Of a DNA stretch of 64,000 nucleotides, positions 1 through 8,248 are shown one piece after another. The translations under genes were made by a program, and so were the position numbers. The DNA is from Nitrospiraceae bacterium. Its GTDB lineage: Bacteria; Nitrospirota; Nitrospiria; Nitrospirales; Nitrospiraceae. The stretch covers positions 21,230 through 85,229 of the forward strand of contig CAKKRK010000098.1 in the NCBI GenBank assembly GCA_919902665.1, given 5' to 3'. The notes under the pieces were generated by a model that saw nothing but the letters and a program-made list of their open reading frames with translations, searched no databases and had not been told where the DNA came from. Numbering within the stretch: position 1 is the first letter of the stretch; each line of letters starts with the position of its first letter.

Positions 1-631
1 TGAGTTCAACCTGCTCCCGCTCCATGAGTCGTCGGTACAGCGGAATAATGTCTTGTATGGCCCTCCGCTGCAACTCCAATACTTCCTGCTTGTCCTCCTC
101 GGTGAAGCTGCGATTTTTCTGGCGCAGCGCAGCCAGACGAGGATATTGTTGAACGGTGCCATATCCGAACCAGGCGAGGTTGTGCCAGACTTGGAGGTCT
201 AGCAACTCTTGTGTGGAGAATTGACGGGCGACGCGGTGGAGATCATGCCCCGGGACATCCAGTCCGCGTTTCACCAGCAACTCATGGTATCGTGGATAGG
301 GGCGCACCATGGTCGCCCAGTTGGCTGAAAAGAAATGACGGACCAGAAAGGCCTTTTCTTCAAGGGTGAGGCTGGCCGCTGGGCGTTGTGCATGTTCGAG
401 AAACAGATCGAGGATCTTCCCGCTCCCGATCTCCTGTAACTGCAAGAGGAGAGACGGCGTAAAATTGAACGTGGCGCGTACACCGGGGAATTTCTCCAAC
501 AGATAGGCCATATCGTAATAGGCCTTGGTCGCATGCAGGCGCACCCATGGCATACTGGCTGATCCGGCCACCGGATCGGTGTAATAGGGCTGGTGCATAT
601 GCCACAGAAAACACACGTGGACATGCTTCAT
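1..631 (-). CDS. Glycoside hydrolase family 57 protein, N-terminal part (runs off left edge)
   Basis: The frame is open from an ATG at 631 down to base 1 with no stop, so only the first 210 residues are visible. The protein opens with MKHVHVCFLWHMHQPYY, the strand-plus-HMHQPYY signature of GH57 amylopullulanase/4-alpha-glucanotransferase type enzymes, followed by a helix with PWVRLHATKAYYDM and then TFNFTPSLL, both standard for the family's beta/alpha barrel. GH57 enzymes act on alpha-glucans such as glycogen, so a role in storage glucan metabolism is likely. The catalytic Glu and Asp lie beyond the window. No signal peptide is seen, which suggests a cytoplasmic enzyme. It is divergent from the VanZ-like gene, with about 100 bases between the two starts. 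Confidence 0.85.
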   Translation of the reverse strand, partial: MKHVHVCFLWHMHQPYYTDPVAGSASMPWVRLHATKAYYDMAYLLEKFPGVRATFNFTPSLLLQLQEIGSGKILDLFLEHAQRPAASLTLEEKAFLVRHFFSANWATMVRPYPRYHELLVKRGLDVPGHDLHRVARQFSTQELLDLQVWHNLAWFGYGTVQQYPRLAALRQKNRSFTEEDKQEVLELQRRAIQDIIPLYRRLMEREQVEL

Positions 632-730
632 TGATGCCGATTTCCCTTCATCTTGGCGAGTATGTCATAGGGGGTATGAGCATGCAATCTGCAGGCGGGT
701 TTGTGATGGAACATCGCACGAGGAGTTGAG

Positions 731-1138
731 ATGGTGACCTTTCTTCGGTATTGGGGGCCGGTGTGCGGCTATGCCGGGCTCATTTTTTATTTATCCGCGC
801 AGTCGCATCCGGAAGAGCATGTGCCGTTCGTCATGCATTTCAGTGATAAGGTTTTGCACGCCGTCGAGTATGCGGTATTCGGTGCGTTGTGTTACCGGGC
901 GCTTCGTGGAAGTGGGAATGATGCGTGGAGACAACAAGCGATTCCGGCAGCCCTCCTTCTGGCCTCGTTGTATGGGCTGAGCGATGAGGTTCACCAAGCG
1001 TTCGTTCCGTTTCGAGATTCGAATTGGCTCGATTGGCTGGCGGATACGATTGGTGCGGCTGTCGGTGTGGTAGGCAGCCGATTTTTATCATGGGGTTCTC
1101 AGGAGACCGGCAAGAGAGCGATCATGAGAGTCGGTTGA
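731..1138 (+). CDS. VanZ-like family membrane protein
   Basis: A 135-residue protein with hydrophobic segments near residues 7-23, 45-58, 70-85 and 97-112. It carries the VanZ-family features SDKVLHAVEYAVFG and, further on, SDEVHQAFVPFRDSNWLDWLAD followed by a glycine/alanine-rich helix. VanZ relatives are small inner-membrane proteins of unsettled biochemical role; the name comes from teicoplanin resistance in enterococci, but most homologues are not resistance genes. The start is preceded by an aggag ribosome-binding site at 720-724. It reads away from the GH57 gene and is followed by a convergent regulator gene. Family assignment is firm; the function is not known. Confidence 0.85.
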   Translation: MVTFLRYWGPVCGYAGLIFYLSAQSHPEEHVPFVMHFSDKVLHAVEYAVFGALCYRALRGSGNDAWRQQAIPAALLLASLYGLSDEVHQAFVPFRDSNWLDWLADTIGAAVGVVGSRFLSWGSQETGKRAIMRVG

Positions 1139-1230
1139 ACGCCGCGTGCATGCACCTAAAGATCAAAAGCATAAAGCTTCATGGATAGCGTAGGCACGGT
1201 TTGGCAGCTGAATAGGCCTCTGATAAGGCC

Positions 1231-2007
1231 CTAAGTTTTGTAGGTTTGTTGAAGAAAAACAGACGTCGCATGCGCACGGCGAGTGACCTGAAGTTTGAGG
1301 TAGATACTGTTCAAGTAATTCTTGACCGTCTTATCGCTGAGGCCTAGCGCACTAGTGATTTCTTTGTTGATTCTTCCCTGCGCCACAAGTTCCATAATAC
1401 GGTGCTCTTGGGCACAGAGCGTCCCCCGCATTTTCTCGCATATTGAAACATGTTGGTCCCGGATATAGGCCAGTACTCTGGATGAGACAGCCGGATCAAG
1501 GATCGATTGCCCTGCGGCGACTCTTTCAACGGCCCGGACTAGTTCTGGTCCGGTGACGGTCTTGGGCATGAAGCCTGCCGCTCCAGATCGTAGAGCTGAG
1601 ATGATAGACCAGTCATCGGGGCTATGCGTCAGCACGAGTAAACGAATGTTGCGAGAGACTTCGTGGATGCGACGCAATACATCGATTTCCCCTCCGCCAG
1701 GCAATCGTAACTCGATGAGCACGACATCGGGCCTGAGTCGATGAGCTTGTTCTACAGCGGCCGTCACCGTGCCTGCCTCGCCGATAATCTTGATGTGTTC
1801 GGCATGATCCAGCATCGTCCGCACGCCGGCCCGCGCAATTTCATGGCTATCGGCGATCAGCAGCCTGATCGATGTGGCTGTTTTGGCCTGGACCGTACGA
1901 TCGTGCGATGTGATCGAATGATCGCTAGGGTGACCGGTCAGCCTGGTTGCGTTTTGGTAAGGATTGCCTTGGATCCAGGCTGAATACCCCCTGCCCAGTA
2001 TTCTCAT
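1231..2007 (-). CDS. NarL/LuxR-type response regulator with Glu at the phosphoacceptor site
   Basis: It has a receiver domain at about residues 47-165 and a C-terminal LuxR-type helix-turn-helix at about 190-255, with the GLSDKTVKNYLNSIYLKL recognition region. The receiver keeps the switch Thr (LVLT) and the Lys (MPK). The phosphoacceptor Asp is replaced by Glu at residue 99 in VLIELRLPG (codon GAG on the minus strand, 1711-1713), and the acidic pair reads DS instead of DD. Such a receiver cannot be phosphorylated in the usual way. Glu may mimic the phosphorylated state, or the domain may respond to something else (inference). The first 45 or so residues are unlike a receiver, so the true start may be internal. 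It lies beside a second LuxR-type gene on the same strand, and the two hybrid kinases are further downstream on the other strand. Confidence 0.82.
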   Translation of the reverse strand: MRILGRGYSAWIQGNPYQNATRLTGHPSDHSITSHDRTVQAKTATSIRLLIADSHEIARAGVRTMLDHAEHIKIIGEAGTVTAAVEQAHRLRPDVVLIELRLPGGGEIDVLRRIHEVSRNIRLLVLTHSPDDWSIISALRSGAAGFMPKTVTGPELVRAVERVAAGQSILDPAVSSRVLAYIRDQHVSICEKMRGTLCAQEHRIMELVAQGRINKEITSALGLSDKTVKNYLNSIYLKLQVTRRAHATSVFLQQTYKT

Positions 2008-2083
2008 CTCTCTCTCAAGCCCTCTGAATGTCTCTAAGATGATGAAGTGTCAGTAGGCAAAAGATGTTGTCGATGCATCACGA

Positions 2084-2818
2084 TTACCTGTCATGGTTGA
2101 TTCGAATCGCCCATCGGATGAGTGCGCTTCGGGATTTCAAGCCGGTTTTTTCTCGAATTTTCGCAATGTGTCCCTCCGCAGTACGGACACTGAGTTTGAG
2201 GATGCCGGCAATTCCCTTGTCCGAGAGACCTTCCCCGATGAGCCTCACTATTTGCTGTTCTCGCGGGGTGAGTTGGGCGAACATCTCTATTTCTGGACCG
2301 ACCGTAGGTACTTGTTTCTCCTCTGCGGGTGCGAGCGGAAAGGAAGGCCCTTCGACAATCATGCTCTGAGGGGTCCGTTCGAGATGGACGGTTAAGGAAC
2401 ACTCTTTCGGAGGCACGTCGGGCCCGCGACAAATCTCGACCTTGGCGAAGTTGAAATGGTGTCCGGCGATCCCTCCGAGCATGCCCGCTTCAATCTGACA
2501 GAGATGCGGATCATCTGCGGCAAGTTTCCCAAACGGGCAGTGCGGAATAGAAATGCTGACGAGGCCGTTCGTTTCCACCTTCACGTCATGATTCCACCCC
2601 CAGTGCGTCTTCATCCACTCCAGACAGCGAAGGTAGTCTTCCCGTTGGAACGGCGGTGCAGCTGGGTGAGATTGTCGAACCTGGCTGACCACCTCCCGGC
2701 CAAGACGCATTCCGATCTCGCGAAGTGTGCGCTCATAGAATGAGGGGTGGAAGATGTTCTTCACAGCCTCCGAGAGGCCTTCGAGGACACGTTGTGGGAA
2801 TGCTTTGGAATCATCCAT
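2084..2818 (-). CDS. LuxR-type transcriptional regulator with cysteine-containing N-terminal sensor domain
   Basis: The protein has 244 residues. The last 65 form a clear LuxR/GerE helix-turn-helix (LTPREQQIVRLIGEGLSDKGIA, then LSVRTAEGHIAKIREKTGLKSR). The N-terminal 160 residues are not a receiver. They contain the motifs HCPFG, HLCQIEAGMLGG, EICRGPDVPPKEC and a following LTVHLER strand, which recalls the metanogen output domain 1/V4R-like sensor modules, although that assignment is tentative. Conserved Cys residues suggest metal or redox sensing (inference). It reads away from the broken LuxR gene at 2965-3741 and is oriented with the NarL-type gene, 76 bases upstream of it. No DNA target can be inferred. 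Confidence 0.75.
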   Translation of the reverse strand: MDDSKAFPQRVLEGLSEAVKNIFHPSFYERTLREIGMRLGREVVSQVRQSHPAAPPFQREDYLRCLEWMKTHWGWNHDVKVETNGLVSISIPHCPFGKLAADDPHLCQIEAGMLGGIAGHHFNFAKVEICRGPDVPPKECSLTVHLERTPQSMIVEGPSFPLAPAEEKQVPTVGPEIEMFAQLTPREQQIVRLIGEGLSDKGIAGILKLSVRTAEGHIAKIREKTGLKSRSALIRWAIRINHDR

Positions 2819-2964
2819 TAATTAACCAGGCCCCTTAAGCTTGTGGCGTTGAATCATGTAGAAGGCGTTGCCATATGAACCAGAGCTCTCTGTAGAGACT
2901 TTCCTTAGGAAACCAGTGTATAACGTCTTAACCGTAAGACAAGGTGGCTATATGGGCAGGGGCG

Positions 2965-3216
2965 ATGCGTCGGCATCGGGGTGTCCGCATGGTCTCTCTT
3001 TTGGAGTTTGAACAGAAGCCGGTTGCGGTGCGATGAATTGGGTCTGCCCACGCCTCACTCGATGCCATTCTCGGTCTCGCCAGGAAATGCCGAACTCCCA
3101 AACAATTTAAGCGGCTCCTCACCCTGGTACATTCCCTCATCCCCTATCGGTCTCTCGTCTGTGCGTGGGGCTATCCCCGCGCCTACCGACTCTGCAATAT
3201 CTTGAGCATCGGCTAA
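2965..3216 (+). pseudogene. 5' half of a broken LuxR-type regulator gene (two in-frame stops)
   Basis: The frame of the downstream HTH gene stays protein-like upstream of its ATG: from ATG 2965 or 2989 it reads MVSLLEFEQKP, then AHASLDAILGLARK, RLLTLVHSLIPYRSLVCAWGYP and LCNILSIG, then directly PFLRWYFTEGM at 3223. It is interrupted by TGA at 3034-3036 and TAA at 3214-3216. The composition resembles the N-terminal sensory half of short LuxR regulators of this type. Either the full gene has decayed or there are sequence errors; the seen fact is two in-frame stops without a frame change. Confidence 0.6.
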
Positions 3217-3252
3217 TCCAAACCGTTCCTTCGCTGGTATTTCACAGAGGGG

Positions 3253-3741
3253 ATGCTCAGAAAGGATCCGGTCTTTGCGGAGTGGTTGCGGACAAGAGAG
3301 CCATTTGTCTGGAACGAGGTCGCGCGCCGATTCTCGAGACAGATTGATCCCGAGTTTGTGAGGAAGGTGCGGGAGTATCAACTGCAGTATTCGCTGTGCG
3401 GCGGCACCATTGAGACGGGAGATCATGAATTGGGGTGCTACATCGCGCTTGTCTTGGATTCTGAAGAGGAATGCCGCCTCCATATGAAATATTTTTGTGA
3501 TCTGCTGCCTTCTCTGACCCACGCTTTCGAGCGTTCCTACCCCAGGGGACGGTTGACCAAGCGGGAAGGTGCCGTTCTTGAACTGCGGGCGAAAGGCCAT
3601 CAGGTCAAGGCCATTGCCGATCTCCTGGACATCTCGCCGCGAACAGTCAAAATGCATGTTGAAGCCATCAAGGAGAAGCTCTATACCGATGACCTTGTCA
3701 ACGCGATCGTGATCGCCCTGAAGCTCGGCATGATCGAGTAG
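3253..3741 (+). CDS. LuxR-type HTH regulator, possibly the 3' remnant of a longer gene
   Basis: The 162-residue product ends in a LuxR-type helix-turn-helix (LTKREGAVLELRAKGHQVKAIA followed by LDISPRTVKMHVEAIKEKL) at about residues 98-160. The first 95 residues look like the C-terminal half of an alpha/beta sensory domain (GMLRKDPVFAEWL; CYIALVLDSEEE). The same frame continues upstream across two stop codons to about 2965, so this ATG is probably an internal methionine of a formerly 250-residue regulator. No convincing ribosome-binding site precedes it. It may still make a free HTH domain or be a pseudogene. It is followed by the first hybrid histidine kinase on the same strand. Confidence 0.6.
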   Translation: MLRKDPVFAEWLRTREPFVWNEVARRFSRQIDPEFVRKVREYQLQYSLCGGTIETGDHELGCYIALVLDSEEECRLHMKYFCDLLPSLTHAFERSYPRGRLTKREGAVLELRAKGHQVKAIADLLDISPRTVKMHVEAIKEKLYTDDLVNAIVIALKLGMIE

Positions 3742-4044
3742 TGCCAACCATATCTTCCCTACCTTTTCCACCCGCGCCGCAAGCCGGGCGAATGATGACA
3801 TAAGTCTTTTCAGACAGCTAGCGTAGTTGTTCCTGCCACAGATGAGTATTCACGCGCATTAAGTCTCTGAAAAATAATCCGAAATTGAAAGAGAGGGACC
3901 TCCGTCCGCTCGCGACAGCAGGCGGAGATAGTGGGAGAAGCGTTGGGAAAGATCTCCATCCGCGAGGTTCTTGTATCAAGTGGATGGTGTGGAGGTATGA
4001 GGGGGAGAGAGGCTTGCTAGGCGCTGCGTAGGTCGAGAGAACGT
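3742..4044. other. Intergenic stretch without a gene
   Basis: About 300 bases between the HTH gene and the first hybrid kinase. The open frames here are short and not protein-like. I see no clear sigma-70 boxes or terminator. Confidence 0.4.
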
Positions 4045-7000
4045 ATGGAGAGTAAACTGCCTGTGTATCGGTACTGGCCGACAGTTCGGCATTCCTCGCG
4101 AGCTGTACCCATCCTGATCCTCGCCCTTCTGGCGGGGAGCCTTGCAGTGGGTGCCATCACCTTGCACTACCTCGAGCGTCAATTGATAGCGGATGCAGGC
4201 CAGAGCCTCGCGTTGGCAGCGGGTGATATCGCGGGCAAGATGGATCTGCAGATGCGGGAACGGTACGGCGACATCCAGATGCTGGCCCGGTCCGGGACCT
4301 TCCAGGAGCGCCACGTGGTGGCGATGACAGAGTATTTGAGATGGATGACTGACGCATACCCTGTCTATGAAAGTATCGCCGTCCTCAATGCAGTCGGTCG
4401 AATCATTGCCTCGACGAATTCCGAAGAGCTCGGTCTCGAGAGCGGATCTCGCCATTGGTTTCGGTCTGCGAGGGATTTTGAGGGAGTTGACGCTGTAGAG
4501 CCGAAACGCTCTGACGAGTCACATGGCGTCATGGCAGCGAGGCTGACGGCGCCCATCAAAGGAAAGTCGGGAGAATTTCTGGGGGTTGTCACTTCGCAAA
4601 TCTCGTTTGCGGTCTTGGAAGACTCCATCGTACAGACCGTGGTCGCCTTACAGGCGCAATGGGGATCGGATATCAGGGTCGAGTACCAATTCATGAATCG
4701 CGCAGGTGAGGTTATTGCGGATTCGCATCTCCGACAGGAAGGGAAGGTCAACTTAATACGAATGGGGCTGCCATCGGCGCAGTTGTTTGATTCAGCTCCT
4801 CCGGGATTTATCGAAGAGCAGCACCTGCGCCGTCCGGTGGAAGTGGTGACAGGCTATGCCATGACGAAGGGAATCGAAGGGATTGGGGCGTTTCGGTGGG
4901 GTGTCCTCGTGCGGGTGGACCGCGGCGACATTCTGGCTCCCATCCGAAGGATTCTCGAAAATATCGGTCTTGGAGGGGCACTTGTCTTTCTGCCGTTGCT
5001 CGGAGGACTGCTCTGGACAATCACCCATCTCGAGCATGCACGAGCGATAGCCGATGAGGAGCGCAAACGTGCCGAAGCGGCGGAGGCGAAGTTCCACAAC
5101 ATCGTGGAATTGGCTCCCGATGCGATTGTGATGACGGATGTCGATGGCCGCATCGTGCTGTCCAACCGCCAGACCGAACGGCTGTTCGGTCTCGCAGTCG
5201 ACGAGCTCCGAGGGAAGCTGGTCGAAGCCTTGGTGCCTGGGGACTGTTGGGACCGGCATCGGCGAGATTGCGCGCGGTTCACCGAGATGCCCGCTGCGGA
5301 ATTGGTAGGCATCGATTTCGACCTGACAGGGCGTCGGCGAGATGGCACCGAATTTCCTGTGCAGATCAGTTTGAGTCATGTCGATTTAGAGGAAGGTCGA
5401 TTGGTGATTGCGGCTATCCGGGATGTCACGCGGCAGAAAGCGCAAGACCTGGAGTTGCGCGCCGCGAAGGAGGAGGCGGAAGCCGGTGTCAAAGCCAAGA
5501 GCGAGTTTCTCGCGACAATGAGTCACGAGATCCGCACGCCGATGAACGGCATTATCGGTATGACAGGTCTGCTTCTGGATACGCCGCTCACTGCGGAGCA
5601 GCGTGAATATGCTGACACGGTTCGTGTGTCGGGGGAGGCCTTGCTCGATATCATCAATGACATTCTCGATTTCTCAAAGGCCGAAGCGGGGAAACTCGAT
5701 TTGGAAACAGTGGATTTTGATCTCAGGGTCTTGTGCGAAGATGTGGTCATGCTCTTGGCGGAGCGGGCTCACAGCAAGGGGCTGGAGCTTGCGAGCCTGG
5801 TGCAGGCCTCGGTTCCGACTGCAGTGCGGGGAGATCCGGGCCGCGTGCGCCAGATCCTGACCAATTTGGTTGCGAACGCCATCAAATTTACAGAAACAGG
5901 GGAAATCGTCGTCAATGTGAGCGTGGCCGACTCCATGCAAGGTCCCGGACCGGAGCACGTGAACATCCGATTTGATGTGACCGACACGGGCATCGGAATG
6001 GTTCCGGAGCAATGTATTAGAATCTTTGAGCGGTTCACACAAGCCGATAGCTCAACGTCCCGCCGATACGGCGGGACAGGCCTAGGACTGGCGATTTGTA
6101 AGATGCTGACCCAATTGATGCAGGGCCATATCGGGGTGAAAAGCGCATTGGAACAGGGCAGTACATTCTGGTTCATCGTTCCCCTCCAGCGGCAGGCAGG
6201 GGTTCAACAGGCACAGGTCGTTCCGTCGAGATCACTCCGGGGGCATCGGGTGTTGATCGTTGATGACCATGCCGTGAATCGTCGTGTTCTTGAACACCAA
6301 CTGGGCATCCATGGCATTCTGCACGAGAGCGCCAATGATGGCCTGCAAGCGCTCACCACGATGAAACGGTTCGCGGCGCAGGGCACGCCATTTGACGTGG
6401 CGATCCTCGATTTGCATATGTCTGGAATGGATGGATTTGAACTGGCCCGCAGGATTAAAGCGGACTCAGTACTGAGCCGAATCCACCTGGTGTTGCTCAC
6501 CTCGCTTGGCCGCCGAGGAGACGCGAAGATCGCACAGGAGGCCGGAATCCTCGCCTATCTTACGAAACCAGTCCGACAAAACCAATTGATCGAGTGTCTT
6601 ACCCTTGCCATGGCAACGAGGGAGCGAACGGCTGTCCGGGCGGACAATCAACCGCCTCTCATGATTACCCGGCACAGCTTGTCTGAAGCTCAAGCGCAAC
6701 GCAGTCCTCGCGTGCTTGTGGTCGAGGATAACCCTGTCAACCAGAAGGTTGCGGCCATGATGCTTGAAAAACTCGGCTGCCGCGTGGACGTGGCTGCAAA
6801 TGGGCGTGAGGCGGTGGAAGGATTGGCCAGAATTCAATACGCGCTGGTCTTCATGGATTGCCAGATGCCTGAAATGGATGGATTCGAGGCGACTCGCCTG
6901 ATCCGGCAACAAGAGCGAGCATGGGGCCACATCCCGATCGTCGCCATCACCGCCAACGCTATGGCCGAAGATCGTGCCTGTTGCCTGGCCATCGGCATGG

Positions 7001-7116
7001 ATGATTTTCTCAGCAAGCCGGTGCAGTCGCAGGATTTGGCAGAGATTCTTCGTCGGTGGCTGCCACCGCAGGAAGGGGAAGCGCATCGAGAGGCAATATC
7101 TACTCGTGCTGCCTGA
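4045..7116 (+). CDS. Hybrid sensor histidine kinase (Cache-type sensor, PAS, HisKA, HATPase, two receivers)
   Basis: The protein has 1023 residues. Order: a membrane segment at about 17-37; a periplasmic double-Cache-like sensor to about 300 ([29 protein letters not shown]); a second membrane segment at about 307-327; PAS at about 350-470 ([20 protein letters not shown]); HisKA with the phosphorylated His494 in [12 protein letters not shown]; HATPase with N, G1 (DTGIGM) and G2 (GGTGLGLAI) boxes; receiver 1 with Asp789 (AILDLHMSG); receiver 2 with Asp938 (FMDCQMPEMDG). There is no Hpt domain, so phosphotransfer to a separate Hpt or direct regulator is expected. Small-molecule sensing in the periplasm is inferred from the Cache-like domain; the ligand is unknown. 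A paralogue with the same architecture lies at 8249-11395. Confidence 0.92.
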   Translation: MESKLPVYRYWPTVRHSSRAVPILILALLAGSLAVGAITLHYLERQLIADAGQSLALAAGDIAGKMDLQMRERYGDIQMLARSGTFQERHVVAMTEYLRWMTDAYPVYESIAVLNAVGRIIASTNSEELGLESGSRHWFRSARDFEGVDAVEPKRSDESHGVMAARLTAPIKGKSGEFLGVVTSQISFAVLEDSIVQTVVALQAQWGSDIRVEYQFMNRAGEVIADSHLRQEGKVNLIRMGLPSAQLFDSAPPGFIEEQHLRRPVEVVTGYAMTKGIEGIGAFRWGVLVRVDRGDILAPIRRILENIGLGGALVFLPLLGGLLWTITHLEHARAIADEERKRAEAAEAKFHNIVELAPDAIVMTDVDGRIVLSNRQTERLFGLAVDELRGKLVEALVPGDCWDRHRRDCARFTEMPAAELVGIDFDLTGRRRDGTEFPVQISLSHVDLEEGRLVIAAIRDVTRQKAQDLELRAAKEEAEAGVKAKSEFLATMSHEIRTPMNGIIGMTGLLLDTPLTAEQREYADTVRVSGEALLDIINDILDFSKAEAGKLDLETVDFDLRVLCEDVVMLLAERAHSKGLELASLVQASVPTAVRGDPGRVRQILTNLVANAIKFTETGEIVVNVSVADSMQGPGPEHVNIRFDVTDTGIGMVPEQCIRIFERFTQADSSTSRRYGGTGLGLAICKMLTQLMQGHIGVKSALEQGSTFWFIVPLQRQAGVQQAQVVPSRSLRGHRVLIVDDHAVNRRVLEHQLGIHGILHESANDGLQALTTMKRFAAQGTPFDVAILDLHMSGMDGFELARRIKADSVLSRIHLVLLTSLGRRGDAKIAQEAGILAYLTKPVRQNQLIECLTLAMATRERTAVRADNQPPLMITRHSLSEAQAQRSPRVLVVEDNPVNQKVAAMMLEKLGCRVDVAANGREAVEGLARIQYALVFMDCQMPEMDGFEATRLIRQQERAWGHIPIVAITANAMAEDRACCLAIGMDDFLSKPVQSQDLAEILRRWLPPQEGEAHREAISTRAA

Positions 7117-7237
7117 CGCGACAGGTAGCCGGCTCGTGCTGTCGAGGGGGAAGGGGAGATGGCTCGTCTGGCTGGCCCAGCGCGAATTGCTCCCTGCAAC
7201 GAAGTCAAGCGGGGTTTCGGAAGGCCATGGCGACAAC

Positions 7238-7660
7238 GAGGGGAGACCACAGTACGTCGACGACGACATTTGTCACGACCCACTGCATGACAATAAATTG
7301 GTCGCCGTATATGCCGCCGCTGTTTGGAAGGAGGGACGGGTGGACGGAACAATCATCGGCGTGCTGGGCGTCGTGTTTGATTGGGAAACCCAATCCCAAA
7401 TCATTGTTCAGAACGAGGCCTTCATCTCCGAGGCCTCATGGAAGCGCACCAGAGTGATGTTGCTCGATAACGATCTGCGGATTATCGCCGCCTCCGACAA
7501 GCAAGGACCTCTGCAGCCGTTCGCGCTCGATCACCAGGGACGACAACGAGGGTATACTGTCAATGGCGCTCATGACGTGATTGCCTATGCTAGGACCATC
7601 GGATACCAAGAATACGACGGCCTAGGCTGGTATGGGGTCATCGTGCGAACGCCTCGGTAG
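7238..7660 (+). pseudogene. Fragment of a Cache-type chemoreceptor/sensor domain
   Basis: An open frame with strong resemblance to the C-terminal part of the sensory domain of methyl-accepting-type receptors: NKLVAVYAAAVWKEGRVDG, GVLGVVFDWETQSQ, a helix with RTRVMLLDNDLRIIAASD, and AYARTIGYQEYDGLGWYGVI, then a stop. The homologous-looking region begins at about 7238 with no start codon of its own. The frame continues upstream in a different register inside the kinase gene, and there is no HAMP, kinase or signalling domain after it. I read it as the leftover of a receptor or kinase gene partly deleted by recombination between the duplicated kinases. Confidence 0.6.
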
Positions 7661-8248
7661 CCCAAGAGGCTCTCCATAGATTGGAGTGGGTAAATGAGAG
7701 ATTGTCTCTCTCCAACCCCGCAGCCATTCTGCAGTTTGGCCTGATTGGTCGGCTCTCGAATCTCGTTCAATGAGTGAGACAGGCTCCGGGCCGCGCATGG
7801 CATGAACAACCACGGAGCGTATCCAGACCCTCTCTGCCTTATTCTTGTTCCCAAGATTCCGTGCTTGTCGCCAATAGCAAGGGATCCATGGTGACGGCGA
7901 ACACAATTTCTTCCCGAGCCCAGGTACTTCCCACTGATCACACACTCATGGCACAGGTCAGTGAGATGCATGTTCCACTGGGCTTAGCTCCGAGAGGGGC
8001 AGGGGACCTATGGGCGATCAAACCGGAGGTTTACTCTATCGTGCAGTGGAATGAGCGGGTGGCGGGAACCTTCAGCGACCACCGAGTACACCTCTGCGCT
8101 GTCGTTAAGAATCACTCAATCTTGCCGATATGAGGTATAGGCAGAAAGGCGGAGTAGATTTGCGCCTTTTGCCTTTCTCTGCAGAGGCGGCATCGTTCCG
8201 ACGGTTCAATGGGCAGCCGGCCACGCTTCATCGGGTTGCTTTCATGCG
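7661..8248. other. Gene-free stretch between the Cache fragment and the second hybrid kinase
   Basis: The frames here (one of 119 codons on the plus strand, one of 128 on the minus strand) have unnatural composition and no recognisable motif, so none is called. A near-perfect inverted repeat at 8140-8173 is listed separately. The region may be decayed remains of the receptor gene. Confidence 0.4.
8140..8173 (+). terminator. Possible hairpin terminator after the Cache fragment
   Basis: GGCAGAAAGGCG (8140-8151) pairs with CGCCTTTTGCC (8163-8173) with one bulged base and an 11-base loop, and is followed by tttctct. It lacks a clean T-run, so this is a weak terminator candidate. Confidence 0.35.

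Noticed and set aside
3055..3801. A 248-codon minus-strand frame over the broken LuxR gene
   Set aside because: No recognisable domain or ribosome-binding site, and it is antisense to a gene with clear HTH motifs.
7774..8133. A 119-codon plus-strand frame between the Cache fragment and second kinase
   Set aside because: Residue composition is unnatural and there is no motif, so it is probably chance.
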